Shown here one piece after another: positions 34,670 through 47,382 of a stretch of 64,000 nucleotides of DNA. Source of the stretch: Casuarina equisetifolia (lineage: Eukaryota; Streptophyta; Magnoliopsida; Fagales; Casuarinaceae). The notes under the pieces are model-generated. The model saw nothing but the letters and a program-made list of their open reading frames with translations, was not told where the DNA came from and made no database searches. The stretch lies in NCBI GenBank assembly GCA_028551475.1, contig CM052361.1, positions 18,913,274-18,977,273 of the forward strand. Direction: 5' to 3'. The position numbers and the translations under genes were made by a program. Position 1 is the first letter of the stretch, and every line of letters starts with the position of its first letter.

Positions 34670-35890
34670 TCCATGCAGGTACTCATGAAGGTATGCAAAA
34701 GAACCTCAAACACATAAGAGAAGTATTCTTTTGGATAGGGAATAAGGAGTTTGCTACCAAGTAGGTTAGGTGAATGTGTTACTTATTAGAAATGTAAAGG
34801 AAGTAACTCCTTTCCTATAGGGAAATTGTAGCCATTACCTATTCTAGAACAATCATGGGATGAAATTTCCATGGACTTCATTAAGGGGTTGCTAAGATTA
34901 GGGCAGAAGTTATTTATTTCAATAGTTATGGATTGCTTATCCAAATTTGGCTATTTCATTACTTGGTGTATCTTATACAACATAGACAATTGCTTAAGCC
35001 TTCTTTGATCACATCTTCAAGTTGTAAGATTAGCTCAAATCTGTTGTTTGCAATAGGAACCCAATTTTACCAAACTTTTCTAGAAGGAACTATTTCATCT
35101 TTAGGAAACTAGTTTCAATTTCACTTTAGCTTATCACACTCAGTTAGATGTGTAGACCAAGGTTGTGAACTATATTGTTGAGATGTATCTTTGTTGTTTT
35201 ATGGGGAAACCCTAAGGAAGTGGAGTAAATGGCTTTCTTGGGCATAATATTGTTGCAATACTAGTTAGTGTGGGGCTACACTCCATATGCCTTATAAGAT
35301 TGTGTATGGGTGTCATCCTATCCAACTATCTTAAATTCTTAGATCTATAATATTAGCCTTAATTGAATGGTTGAAGGAAAAGCAAGATGAGCAGCTAGCC
35401 AAATTGAAGTAGAATTTGGAAAAAGCCCAATTCATAATGAAGAAGTTTTATGGTTGCAATAGGTTAAAGGTATAGTTTGAAATGGATGACCATATATATT
35501 TAAAAGTGCTAAATTACCATTAGAATAGTATGTAGAGGGATGAGCTATTTGCTAAGTACTATGGACCTTTTAAGGTGCTACAAAAGGTGGGAATAGTGGC
35601 ATAAATGTTGGAATTACCAGAAGGGTTGAGGGTACACCTAATTTTTCATGTACCCAAGATGAAGTACTTTATTGGATTTAATTTGCCAACCTCAACTAGT
35701 CCTCCCACTACCATCTATGAAAGGAAATTAGAGTACATTCTGTAAGCTATTCTTAAAAAGAGGCAAGTGAAGGGACATATAAAATTTTTAATGCATTGGA
35801 AAGGTAAAGCACTTTTAGATGTGACTTAGGAAGAAGTCTTAATTTTTGGTGAGGTACCCAAATTTCCACCTTAAGCACAATGCCCTTAAA
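34670..35890 (+). pseudogene. Gypsy integrase with C-terminal chromodomain relic
   Basis: Plus-strand pieces: INEIHAGTHEGMQKNLKHIR and REVFFWIG (integrase zinc domain, 34660-34740), QPLPIPEQSWDEISMDFIKG-like text (34830-34890), IVMDCLSKFGYFI near 34930, FLKELFHL and TSFNFTLAYHTQLDV near 35120, and YERKLEYIL near 35730. RQVKGHIKFLMHWKGK then DVT-EE (35760-35830) matches the chromodomain that tethers chromoviruses to heterochromatin. It ends LKGGGNV at the LTR. Stops are frequent. Confidence 0.85.
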
Positions 35891-35904
35891 GGGGGTGGGA
35901 ATGT

Positions 35905-36424
35905 TACATGCCTATTGAAACCAAGGACAAAGTGGAGTGGAGTGTAGGTGTAATGGTGGTGATGGGTTATTTAGTTGTTTTCTTATTGGTTTTTCCTTCA
36001 GTTGTTATGTTGGTCTTTTGTAGTTGGGTTTATGTGGTCATTTTTTGTTGGGCTTTTGTTGGTAATGTAGTGGGTGGGTCGACCCGTGTCTTGGGCAGAG
36101 TGCTGTCGTTTAGGACAGTTATATTATACGGCTCGTTTCCTTTCTAGAATGAACAATATCTTGTTTGTGCAGTAATTTTTCTCTTACTGCAATGCTACCT
36201 GCGTTTTCCAGCAAACCTATACTATTTCTATTCATTTAACCATTAGTAAGAATTGTAAGCACCTTCAACCACTTCCTAGGGAGGATTTCCAAGTAAGTGG
36301 CCCTAGAAACAGGTCACAAACAGCAATTGCCGCAACCGCTTGTAATAGCTGGTTTCACAGAATTGTATGTTTAGGTTTTACATGGATTGGACGATGCTAC
36401 CGCTTTGTATTTCTATCTTCTTTA
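35905..36424 (+). repeat. 3' LTR of the chromovirus
   Basis: About 520 bp. The left end is TGTTACATGCC; the right end is inferred from the empty site in copy A. It contains GTCGACCCGTGTCTTGGGC. Confidence 0.75.
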
Positions 36425-36582
36425 GCTATTGTGAATTTCTAAGTTTGCCATTGTCTTTTAATTTCGAAGATTACCCTTTCATTTGCTTTAATTGCGAATT
36501 GACTCCCAAAGAAAACATGGGCAAATCGCTTAGACCTATTACAAAAACCAACTTTCCTGAGAAAGATGTAATCGTGTTATGA
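36425..36582 (+). other. Conserved leader and short frame, copy B
   Basis: This parallels 17325-17463: TTGTGAATTTCTAAG, then AAAACATGGGC at 36515 and a 21-codon frame MGKSLRPITKTNFPEKDV with three more residues and a stop at about 36580. The chromovirus is inserted in its upstream leader. See the copy A entry. Confidence 0.35.
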
Positions 36583-37100
36583 ATTTTCAAATTCTATTCC
36601 TCAGAACTTCAAAACTCTCAATTCGCTTCTCAAGTCCTTTTCTCCTTACAGCCCGCACAGAAGGATAGCATGCATTTAAGCCCCTCCTCATAAAACAGTT
36701 AAAAAAATAATACAAAAGATAGAGAAACGGAAATTAGAAGAAAATGATGATTATAAGATATGACTTTGTTGATTTCTTTCTTGAATTAATTTTTACAACT
36801 TTTCCATATTTCTTTCTTGAGTTTTATTAAAAATTCATTATAACTCATTGGAGACAAAATAGAAAAGATATAGAAATGGAGCTAGAAAAGAAAAAATATG
36901 ACTTTGTTGATTTTTTTCTTAAATTATTCTATAAATATATTCTATATTTATATTAAAAAATAAAACTCAAAAATCAAAGTCAAAAAGAAAATTTTAAAAA
37001 TTCAAAAATCAAACTCAAAAATTAAACGAAACTAGTAGAGATTGTGAGCATGCATGTGAGAGCGCCGTTATGTGGTTCACTATTTAACAAAAACATTCAT
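36583..37100. other. AT-rich spacer
   Basis: No gene seen. Two related stretches (about 36740-36800 and 36880-36930, with ATGACTTTGTTGATTT) suggest a local duplication. Confidence 0.5.
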
Positions 37101-37502
37101 TTTAGATGCCATGTAACAAATTTTTGAGTGAATACGAAATTACGGGGTCATCCTCTCTGGCTCGTTTGGAGGTCAAAACTAATCAGTTATAACGTTAGAG
37201 CTTTGATTCTGAGTGTTGTATTACAACATTAAGTGTTCTACTTCACCATTTTTATAAAACTTGCTGAGATTACGCAACGTGAAAAGAAGCAGACTGGCTT
37301 GGGTCATAAACGAATGTGACTAAACAACATTTAACACACCCCAAACTTATATTATTTCTCATTGTTTATTCTACAGAGCATCTATGCTTTCCATGCAGGT
37401 CGGTTTGTTACATAAAACGTCGTAAACCCATACATCTAACATAACGTTATGCCTTCCGCAACACTGCTTTCGCTTAGCAAGTATCATGCTGAGCTAACCA
37501 TT

Positions 37503-37730
37503 CTATGCCTCTGTCGAACAGCCAGCAGGTTCGCCAATAAACTCACAGTATCGATTACTAGGAATACCGTGGTGATCGTTGGCATCATTTATATGGTGAT
37601 TGACTTCAGCATTCTCGTCCTCGGCAAGCTGCCGCTCGTGCTTATATGGTTCAACCACCATCGGTTTCCTAGTGGTTGCCAAACAAGAGGTCACCATCAT
37701 CAAGACTAGAGCAACCGCTAGAAACCTCAT
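37503..37730 (-). CDS. Small secreted peptide SSP2 (75 aa)
   Basis: A secreted peptide precursor, closest in layout to SSP1. Residues 1-18 (MRFLAVALVLMMVTSCLA) are the signal peptide. The middle has RKPMVVEPYKHERQLAEDEN followed by a His/Asn-rich insert (AEVNHHINDAND), and the tail is HHGIPSNRYCEFIGEPAGC plus STEA. Cysteines at 62 and 71 keep the eight-residue spacing of SSP1. The stop, start and flanks align with the other units, and amino-acid changes concentrate in the middle and extreme C-terminus. The frame is intact, with TATA box and candidate intron upstream. Function unknown; family not recognised. Confidence 0.83.
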   Translation of the reverse strand: MRFLAVALVLMMVTSCLATTRKPMVVEPYKHERQLAEDENAEVNHHINDANDHHGIPSNRYCEFIGEPAGCSTEA

Positions 37731-37859
37731 TCTTCAGCTCTGTCTTTTTACTGTCAAGCAAAACGCAAAAAGTAAAAACACCAAAGTGAATGAAAAATTT
37801 TTCTTCGCTTACACAAGGAACTAGAATAATCATTAAAAAAAAAAAGAAGAAGAAAAATC

Positions 37860-37942
37860 CTTGGAAAGAAAATATCAAAGAAGAGGCTGTTATGGCTGTG
37901 AGAATTTGTATACCATGAAAGCGATATAGAATGTTGTCTTAC
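37860..37942 (-). other. Candidate 5'-UTR intron of SSP2
   Basis: Minus-strand donor CGG/GTAAGAC and acceptor TTTCCAAG/GATT, 83 nt, the same length and place as in SSP1. Confidence 0.5.
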
Positions 37943-37999
37943 CCGATCAGAGGGTCCAAATCTTGGGGCCTTACAGGTAGGAAGAAGATTTTTAAGCAA

Positions 38000-38006
38000 T
38001 TTATAG
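38000..38006 (-). promoter_or_regulatory. TATA box of SSP2
   Basis: The minus strand reads TCTCTATAAATTGC, 270 bases upstream of the start codon. Confidence 0.7.
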
Positions 38007-38221
38007 AGATTACCTGTGGTTTATATCTTTGACGTCTTATCAATAAAACGTTTAGTGATGGCCACCAAAATAGGCAAGTCTAAGTGGGATGTCCTTTCAA
38101 TTGATTGGGATTACTTTTCAAACAACTGAAATCATGAAGTTAAAGAATTTTCGGCCCTTATTGCCACTATAAATCTGAAGATTCGACCTTAGCGGTGGAG
38201 TTCGTAAGGTGAAAGCAAAGT

Positions 38222-38245
38222 GTCAATCAAGCACGGTGAATTGAC
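38222..38245 (-). promoter_or_regulatory. Paired W-box-like motif upstream of SSP2
   Basis: GTCAA and TTGAC with a 14-base spacer, at the same place as in copy A. Confidence 0.55.
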
Positions 38246-38930
38246 TGTCGCATTTGCCTTGTGATGTAAAAGCATAAGTACAGATTTCCCACTACTTATC
38301 CGCGATTTATGATTCACGTCGGGGCTTGATTCTTTTTCGTAATAGGGAAAAACTAGTTTGTTGGCGAGACATTCTGAATGCTTCTGGATTTAGTAAACAC
38401 GTTATACTATAGTTTGTTCTCCGGCACTTTTTGACACAGCGGTAAATGCGGTGCGGGGGCTAAAACTTCTACAGTTTGCTGTCTTGAGGATTCAAATGTA
38501 GTGCTAAGCCCAAAGAGGTTACAAATAACCTGTCTTGTGCTTTATATATTCGCACAAGTGTGAAACTGATGGTGAATGGAGATTGACCATCACCTTTCTT
38601 TGAAAACAGAAGTGATGCTGTTTTAATAATTTTTATCGAACACATTCTCACATTTCATGAAACATATTGGAAGCAACAACACCAAACAATTTTCGCGTGA
38701 CATCTTTTCAGGTTACTAGAATGAGTTTTTTCTTATTAAAGGAGAACCTCTTTTGTTCTTCCATTGTAGACGTTTCTACCTTAAGCCATCAGAGGAGATG
38801 CTAATAATCCAAAAGAGGCCTAGTCTCTTACAATCTGCCTAATCGAGATTTGTACGTCAGCATTTCCAAGGCAGCTTTTCTTTTCATGGTTTGGATTCGC
38901 CTAATGGCTGAAGCCAAATGTTAATCGCTC

Positions 38931-40380
38931 TTCCCACTTTAGTTTCTCGAATGATCAATTATTTAGCTGTAGAAAAACCATTAATGATTCTTATCACCAT
39001 TTCGTGGAGTACGCAACTCACGTGGATCTCACCCTTTTCTAGATTACTCAAGATGGGTGACGATGAAGCTTGTTGTTGGGAGTGTTATTAACATTTGTAT
39101 ACTATGTATTTATACTGAGATTGGAAATGAAAGATTACTAATTTTACACATATAGTTTTGTTGGATGATGAAGACCATGGGTGAATTTTCTTTTTGTTTT
39201 AAATTTTCAGTTGATTATTCCCTTCCTTGTGGGTATTCATTAGATCATTTATGATCGATCTATAAAAAAATTTAAGCTTTTAGAAAAATAATTAAGCTAG
39301 TAATTAAATATAGAGAGAATGCAGAGTGAGATTTTAGGTTGGATAAGTAGAATCTCCCAATCATGAAAAGCTAAAGAGCCAAAAAACCTCTTCAACTAAA
39401 CAAGGATTACAAGAAGGAAAGAGATAATGACAGGTGCTGTTTTAATTGAAAGTTGGGGGAATCTTCATAACAAATAGCCATAAATACAGAACGGTTACAA
39501 ATGTTAAGTCTATTTTATTAATATTTCGAATCAAATATTAATGAAATTTCTTCTGGTACTTGGCTATTTGTATTTCTAGTTTGATGTTGGTCTTTGTTAC
39601 AATCAACACATAAATCCAAATGGTGATTCAATTGTTATCGAAAATGCAATCAAAGTCAAATACTAGTCATCATGTACAATTTGTTAGGGGGTTTGTGTTT
39701 CTTCTATTTCCTAAATGTCTCCGTCATCTAGTTTTAAAAAATGTTATTGTGTATGTACCTTTGATCATAAATCTTTTGATGGAGAAAAGTGTTTCGTAAC
39801 TTCATTTATTGCTTTTATGTTATAGTAAAACAATTTGTTGTGTGAGAAATCCTATGTAATGGCTAGTTTGGATGTGTGAATAAGTGAGCTTGAAAGAAAA
39901 ATAATTAAAGAGAGAAACCACTAGAGCAAATAGAGATGATGACTATTAAAAAATGCATTAAGGATTATGAGCTGATTTATTTGCTATACTTCTTGGAAAG
40001 TGACATTTGTGCGCCACAGAACTGGCTCTGCACATTGCCATAGAAGGGCGCAGTTGAGAGGCATAATCCTAATTTAATGGATTTAGTTCAAAGTCTAATG
40101 AGCAAATGCGTTTTATAAGTATTATTTTGTGGGGAAGCATTTAAGAATTCATATATTTATTGATTTGGTTTTCTAAAGGGCAAGCACTACCAAACTATAG
40201 GCCCGAAGAAGTTTCAGACACTTATTTTTGGGGTTGTTCATCATACTCGATATTTGTAATCCATATGAAAAGAATTTGATCCCGGAATGGTTACTTGTTG
40301 CTAAATTGATTACCCCAAAAAATCTATAAGGTTTGGTGATTTACTCTAAGGATTTTAGAGAACTGGAGTTGCAAGATTTA
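38931..40380. other. Distal part of SSP unit B, then unassigned sequence
   Basis: 38935-39050 matches 55750-55890 of copy C (GAATGATCAATTAT, then TGGATCTCA). Beyond about 39060 I see no gene or recognised repeat; the sequence is AT-rich with scattered stops. Confidence 0.5.
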
Positions 40381-41025
40381 TTGAGGATCCTAAAATCATC
40401 TGATGCTGGAAATCGGTTGAAGGGTGAAAATTTGCAATCCAATGAACTCAGCCATAAAATCGAAAGGAAGAACAAAGAAAGGCTTATGAAATCTGTTTGA
40501 CTTCTTGATGATGATTGTACATAAAACGTTTACAATTTATACAGTTAGACTAATAGTCATAAAAAGGGAATTGAAACCTATACATAAAAACTGATTTATG
40601 TTATTCTCCTGGATGCCATCATTTGCATCGAAGGTTGGAGTTGGTGAATTGACCAGGATCTGAGAGTGAATTGACCATTTGGAGGAAACTTGAAGGAGTC
40701 ACCAACTGGTGGATGATTCAGGTTTAATACCTGAGCCCTCTTTCCTTAACCGATTGGCGAATATTCGTCGGTCAGTACGTATGAGTTGCAGCGCAAGACC
40801 GAGGGATTTGACTAGGGTTTCCATCCTTTTGATGAGGAAAATTCCTTATATCGATTCACAGGCGTAGGTTCCCATTTCAGGCTGGAGAAGAGAGCGACTG
40901 TAGCAGTTGGGCGTTTTCGCGACGGCTTGGCATGGGGCGACTCTGCTTCTTCAGCATGAGGGTTGACGTGGCGTGTCATGTCACTAATGTGGCAGTGTCA
41001 CAAATTTTATCTCCTAACATAATTG
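40380..41025 (-). repeat. Probable solo LTR
   Basis: The minus strand starts TGTTAGGAGATAAAATTTG at about 41023 and runs through a GC-richer stretch (GACACGCCACGTCAACC) like a copia LTR. A similar start, TGTTAGAGCATAAAGG, and CCACGTCA occur at about 55649. The left end and target duplication could not be fixed. Confidence 0.4.
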
Positions 41026-43430
41026 AATGAGACAATGGCCACAACACCAAAGTAGTAAAATGAAACAACAACTCAGTATTCAAAGAAATCCAATCAAGGG
41101 ATATAGAATTAACCATATCCCTAATCTAGAGACAATTGCCATGAAAGATGGGTAAGCTTTCCACTCTGCAGAGTGGTTGTCTGACGATATTGCCTTGCAT
41201 GTGAAATTAAAATGTTTTCCAACAAATATTCTTTAAGGTGCAATAACTTTCTCATGAAATATTCAAGTATTTAGCCTTATACCAACTTTAGGGAAAGCGG
41301 ACAATTTTGGTTGACTAATCATTCTTCTATGCGCGTGTTTCCAATTTTATAGATACAGAATTACAGCCTAATGCACCGAAGTTGCTGTTTTCTTGGTTAA
41401 GTTAGCAATTTTAACTATGCTACTTGCTGTAACATCTAATCTATGGAGTTTTGTATTTTAAACTATAGTAGCTTTAAAGAAACCCAATTGATTTTTTAGA
41501 ATGAAGTTTTAGGTTTCATCTAAATGCTATTTTCTCATGAAAATAACTATTTATTATAATCTGTATAATTTTTACAAAAACAACTGTTTTCAAGTTATGT
41601 TTAGACCATGATTATCACATGATTGTTGACCAAAAATGATATGTATTATGTTTTGTTTTATAAGTTACTCTTAATCTCCTTCTACTCTGTGTTAAGATGA
41701 AAGGAAAATTATGGAGTATTGTATTTTCAGAAGCTATGCAACGAACTAAAGTTATTTGTGAAGCTTTTGGCTTACTTCCTCGTGCACTAGCACTAGTTGT
41801 CTTGCTTATTGAACTGTGAGCTCCCTATTATGTTAGTGGAACTTCTAATACAAAGGCTAATGACAGCCACCAAACACAAGAATCTTAGAGGAGGTGGCTG
41901 ATTGTACCAACGGCCTTCTTCGTTTTTTTTATTTATTTATTTATTTATTTATTTTTATTTTTTATTTATTTTTTGTTGTAAAAACACGACTACTGTTATT
42001 ATGATCGATCAGTAGCCGTTTTCAGGAAGCATTCTATGACATTTGCGTAAATTTTAAATATCAGTGATAAGTTTAGGATGTACGTACATGTAACATTATA
42101 TTTGCGCAAGTCACGGAAATTAATATATTATCGACATCGTCGAGTCATTAGTGACTGACTACATTGCTTTTCTTTATATGGATATTTTATGACGTTGGTT
42201 GATAGATCCCTGTATACTATTGTTGCGTTCTGAACGCTTTATTTTTTGATTTTTTATTCTTCTTTTCACTTATTCCGTTCATTTTGATTTAGTTTTTTAG
42301 TTTTTAAGAGTGGCTCAAACACTATTTCCCTAGGAGATACGGAGTAACGTTTAAAATGTATAATTTTTTTGGTTAAAGATTAACCCAAATTAGAAGTTAA
42401 TGTTTCTGTATTAGCAAGCTTAGCTAAAAGAGATAATGGAAAATAAGCTTATATAGACTGCTTGAGCCGATAGAAAGTGCTCAATTAAAATTGCTTGAAA
42501 ACTCATCACTCTACAAGCTTCTAAAATAGATTAATATGAACTTGTATGGTTCAAGTTTGTAATTCATTTTTTACTTGTGGTATTATGGCTACTTATGCAA
42601 GATTGGTTAGTGACAAGGGATGCACTCTAGTTCATTGAAGCATTTAAAGATAAGAGTTGTTGCCTATGTCGCAAGTCAGACAAGTCCAAGGACAATATTT
42701 TAATAGGGTATTCATACCCTATAGAAATATGGGAACATTATTCTTAATATACAATCATCCTATTTATTGTGAAATGTAGAATTAACTGGCTTTTTTACCA
42801 TATAAAAGAGAAGAGTTTCAAGATAAGTATTGTTAAATTTGTATTTGTCTAATTTGTTTAAATTCATTGCCAGTTGTAAAAATGTTATCCTTAAAGCTAT
42901 TAAGACACTTGTTGGAAATATATTTTTCAATGTAAAAAAGATACCCAAAATAGCTAAAAACAAATATCACGCTTGGAGCTTAAATGAGATTATTTTCGAT
43001 TTGAAGTGATATCAGCTGTGGTCTTAACCTAGGAATATGTCCCTAGTTTTATCATATATATAGATTTCACACACATATAAAAAGCTTAGCTAAAATTGGC
43101 AGAAAGACCCACAACCAAGTGACCGGAGTTTGAACTGGATTCCGGCCATGGGGGAAAGGGACTCCACAATGCCTTCCGCTAATTATATAAGATTCCATTC
43201 AATCCACCATTGGCATATAAGATTCATCCAATCTGACAACAGATTATCATCGGCTGCTACAAGATCCTTGCAGGCCAAAGAAGCAGAGCCTACTTTACAC
43301 AAATCTGCTCTAGGCATTTCACGTACAATGTAACTTGAACATTGAATTCATCTTCAAATAAAGATACCCAAGTACCATCAAGTTAAGAATTGGCATCCTA
43401 AAATTAGTTTAGCTCAAATTGTATTTTAGA
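41026..43430. other. Distal SSP-unit homology and unassigned sequence
   Basis: 41650-42240 matches 56440-57000 downstream of copy C (AAGCTATGCAACRA, TTGCTTATTGAA, GGCTGATTRTAC, GACTACTGTTATTATGAT). The duplicated unit therefore extended at least this far. An (ATTT)n microsatellite lies at about 41931-41960. 43100-43330 is higher-complexity sequence with a 67-codon frame and no family signature. No gene is called. Confidence 0.5.
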
Positions 43431-45500
43431 GATAACTCTTGAATCAGTACTAACGGTTTCCTACTTGTCCTTAATTCAAATTTAGTATTCATTTGTCATC
43501 CATTGGAAGAAGGATCCATTAGTGAGGCTTTCAAGCAAGGTTTAAAAGTTTTTATTTTATTTTATTTTATGAATATGTGAGTTTATTTATTAAAAAAATA
43601 AGATAATACAAAAGTTAAGAGGCATATCTCAACATTACAATTCATCTAAGAGAAAATTAAATTTGAAATTCAAGAGCTTAAAAGTCTTTTGGACCAAAGA
43701 TTGGAAGAAAGATCTACTAGGCTCTCCTTAGATGATATATTTGGCATAATCTTATGACCTTGGTTTACCATCTTTCTAATGAGATTATACTTATAATCTA
43801 TCTTTCTAATCACTATGATTTTAAGGTAGAATAATAAGGAATGCACCAATTGTATTATCCTAAAATCCAATAAGAATTTCTTGTAGTAATATAAATTTTT
43901 TGCTACTTGTTCGATGAAATCTAAATGCAAGTGAACATGTCGAACAAGTAATATAATGATAAGAAAGATATCGTCCTACAGAGATTGGTGATTACTAGAC
44001 CAACTAATTACTAACGGTGAATAACTCCTAGAATTTATCTAACAAACCAAATTAATGGATGATAGATTAACTAACTAAGTCTAAGAAAACTTAATAAAAG
44101 AAATATGTTAGAGCATATGACTTCACCATAATTACTAGGTACTAATATTGATTATTTATGCTTGCAAGAGAGATAATATCTATGTGATGGCAGAATTTCC
44201 TAATTTATTTACTATCCTATGTCTAGGTATAGCAAACCTACTTAGTTCATTAATTCACTATATCTCTATATGTGAATTGAAACAAACCAAATGCATTAGG
44301 ATCTATGAATATTCCCAGTTTACACCAAAAGCCACACAAACAATATGGTATATGTCTATCCATATTTAATTTATGGTTACATATTACAAGAAGCAACTGC
44401 ATGCTATTTCCTGTCGGTCTTTAACATGCAAATCAAGTCATCTAAGTGGTAGCTAATCACCTAAAAGCATTAAACTCCGTAATATGTAACTTCACATAAA
44501 TAAAATATCTTGCAAAACATAATAATCATAAGATTCATACCATCATAATTAGGTTACATCGTAGCTCTAACAAAAATAAACTAAAACATAAAGAAATAAT
44601 GAGGAAGAATGGTAATAAGAAATAAAGAAGGCATCTTGAATCCAAGAACAAGAAGTCTGTCACCCTTTTTGTCTTCTCTTCAAGAAAACCTTGAATTCTT
44701 GGCTTCTTTCTTGAGTTGTGCTCAATTTCCTCCTCCCTTTCTTTTGCCTCTTCTCTTCTCTTAAATAGGGTTTAGATTTAGACCTATCTCCTATCCTAGT
44801 AGAATTAGGTTTTAGAGACCTAAAACAATTGGGTTTTGAACTCCTAAATTAATTGAGACTTGAATTTCTAACATGACTGGGTTTTCTATTTAAATAGAAA
44901 ATCCAATAACAATAGAAAATCTAATAACAATTATCCAAAGCCCAAGCCCATCTTGACTCTCTTGATCTTGATATTATAATTTTGCCACACAATAAGCATA
45001 AGGTTCTCCATGTTCATCCCTTTTCTCCTTGCCTCCTTATGCTACAAAAACAAGACAAATTCAAATAAATAATAGGAGTTCAAATATTTTCTCATAAGCA
45101 TTGTATTATTTATTGCCTAAAAAATAGATAAAATAACTCTATAAAAATAGAGTTATCACTACTTCAAAATAAAACGTGATCAATTTCCATCACCCAAGTT
45201 AAACATATATCTACAAGTGGACCTTTGAGAACTAGTGCTTCACTAGAGGTATGAACGTCTATAAATTACAAAGGCAAAGTTATTAATGTCAAGTAAATGA
45301 CTCTTGACTTCTCTAAGAAATATTTGCTTCATCGCCTTTATATATTTACCCAATTGCTTTCTGAGTTTCCTTATAAGATTTTTTGAACTTTTGAAAACCT
45401 TAAATCATGATATATTGATTAGTCATCAGAGACATACGCAAATATTTTATGGACATGGACTCTTGAAATGTGGCTTACAAATGCAAGGATGATTTATGTC
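43430..45500 (-). pseudogene. LINE 3' part, decayed, carrying a solo LTR and a small LINE insertion
   Basis: Matches 28800-29500 on both sides of the solo LTR. At 43550-43675 a 126-bp T-led LINE tail fragment is inserted with a 10-bp target duplication (GTTTAAAAGT / GCTTAAAAGT); the paralogue at about 28900 has the single GCTTAAAAGT. Confidence 0.7.
43908..45158 (-). repeat. Solo LTR of the gag-only element family
   Basis: This 1251-bp LTR has TG...CA ends and a perfect 5-bp target duplication CTACT (43903-43907 and 45159-45163). It is nearly identical to the LTR of element 1, lacking one roughly 24-bp unit. It formed by recombination between the LTRs of a former full element. The empty site is visible at about 29145 (CGTTACTTCAAAAT). 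The frame at 44148-44369 is the recurrent LTR frame. Confidence 0.95.
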
Positions 45501-47382
45501 TTTCCTGAGCTCTATATCCGTTGGTGAAAATAAAAATTCTTAAGTTTTTTTTTTATTTTCTTTGATTATTCTTTAAGGATCCTAGACGTAGGTTCTACTA
45601 ATGGTAATAGCCCAACTACATAGGAGAGATGTGATTTTGTGATAAAATTTAGATATAGATTTTTTTTTTTCACTCAAGAGTGAATTTTTGGTTTAACTTT
45701 TTAGCTTTTTATTATTATTTAAAAACAGATATTATAGTGTAGGTTGATATGCACTAGCTCTATTTTAACTTTTAGCCTTTTGAGCATGTTTATTGTGTAG
45801 AGAACAAAATTCCCATATTGGATAGGTGTGATTCTTTGATAATATCTAAAGGTATGTTAGATCTGCTCCTCCTACCAAAAAGCTAGCTTTATAGTTATTC
45901 AAGATAATATCTATTTATTTTTTAATATATGGCATAACTTTAGTTATAATTCCATAGAAACTGTGGATAGAAGTACTAGACTAAATAAACCTACTATTCC
46001 TCTTTTTGATCTTTTTTTTTTGCATTTTCTTCTATAAGGAAATTAAAAAATTATTATAAATTTATTTCTTCAAGAAATAAATAAATAAAATTCCTATTGC
46101 TAGGTACTAAAGAGAATTCTTTAATATCCAATTGGAGATAAACTTTTCCTCTTATCAAAGCTACAAATTTTTGCATCATAACTCATGTGTAAGTTTTCCT
46201 CCCTTTGTCTTTTAGTTTCTTGAAGAGCTTACGATAAGTGGATATGTAATTAGTAGGTTTTATATTCGGAGCGAAAAATGATAAATGAGGAGGAGTTATA
46301 CAAAAAGACGTGCTTGGTATGCCAACAATAACGACAACCAGAGGCTACGGATGCCCCACCAGAGGCTAATGTGGAGGCAAAGACAACCAAAAAGAAGACA
46401 GTGATACCTTCTAAAAGGGCAAGTGTACCAAAATTAGCGTACAACTGCTATGCAACAAGATTTTAGAAGTGGAAGATGATTGATACCAATACAACAATGG
46501 GTTTGCAGCCCTTGACGATGGGAGACCCTTTGTTTGAACCTCCATGAAGAATGGTAGAATGTAGGTTTGGTTATAGTCCAATCCCTGGATGTAAAGGTTA
46601 GGTGGTTACACCAACCTTTATTTTATCCCTTATTTGATCTTTGAAGGGGCATGTTAATGCCCAAAAATGGTTTAAGTCCAGTTTGGAGAAATTAATAATA
46701 AAGGTCCTGGGTGCCGTCCTAGGTTAAAATATAATAATAATAAGACACGAGGATAGGATGGACCAATAAACATGGTTTATACGATGGACCAAGTCATCTT
46801 GTTAATCTTGAAGTAGGACTAGTGGGCCACATCCGTTGCAGGAGGAGTAGCTGGGCCATCTTTTACAATGGATTAGTTCCAAAAAGTAATGGGCTTCCTC
46901 ACTTAACTTAACAGTAAAAGTTTGAAACCAACTAGGCAAGTATTGTACATTCTTCTTCTTATATTCTTATTTCAAATGGATTATAGATTAAGGTATAAAA
47001 AATTACATCCATACTAGGATTGTATAATTGGAGATTTAATTAATTTAGTAAATTAGAGAGGGGGCTATACTTAATAAACTTTAATCTTAGTTTATGTGGT
47101 TTTTTATTTCTTTTTTAAATAAAGGTTCTTTCATATGCTTACAAACATGAATCTATTTATAGCTTAAACTCTAATATTAGGTATGATACGTGGCACAAAT
47201 GTCTTAGCCATATTTTTAAAGTCTTATTACACGTGGAAAAAATATTTCATCTTTTGATTCTTTTAGTTATTCTATTTGGCCTATAGTAAAACAAATGAAT
47301 ACTACTTTTACTTGATCCAATTGTGAGTAAATTTATTTTTTATTTGGTTTATATGGATATTTGATATCCTTTGTCATGATCT
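45501..47382. other. Unassigned AT-rich region
   Basis: No gene recognised. A higher-complexity patch at 46260-46600 includes TGATACCAATAC (primer-site-like on the minus strand) and could be a retroelement border, but nothing coding supports it. Confidence 0.4.

Larger units (their letters stand above)
33066..36424 (+). mobile_element. Ty3/gypsy chromovirus, internally inverted and deleted
   Basis: The element begins TGTTACATGCCTAT, and the same sequence recurs at 35905, defining LTRs. Between them gag and protease remnants lie on the minus strand (33303-34560), but integrase and chromodomain lie on the plus strand (34670-35890), and RT is missing. The paralogous duplication copy A at about 17315 shows the unoccupied site. 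From that comparison the right end falls at about 36424 and the target duplication is a decayed 5-mer (TATGG / about TTGTG). Confidence 0.82.
37101..38930 (-). repeat. SSP duplication unit, copy B
   Basis: Collinear with copy A (17600-19696 plus 28584-28685) and copy C (53590 onward). It is uninterrupted across the place where copy A has a copia, so it provides that element's empty site at about 38766-38790. Confidence 0.85.
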
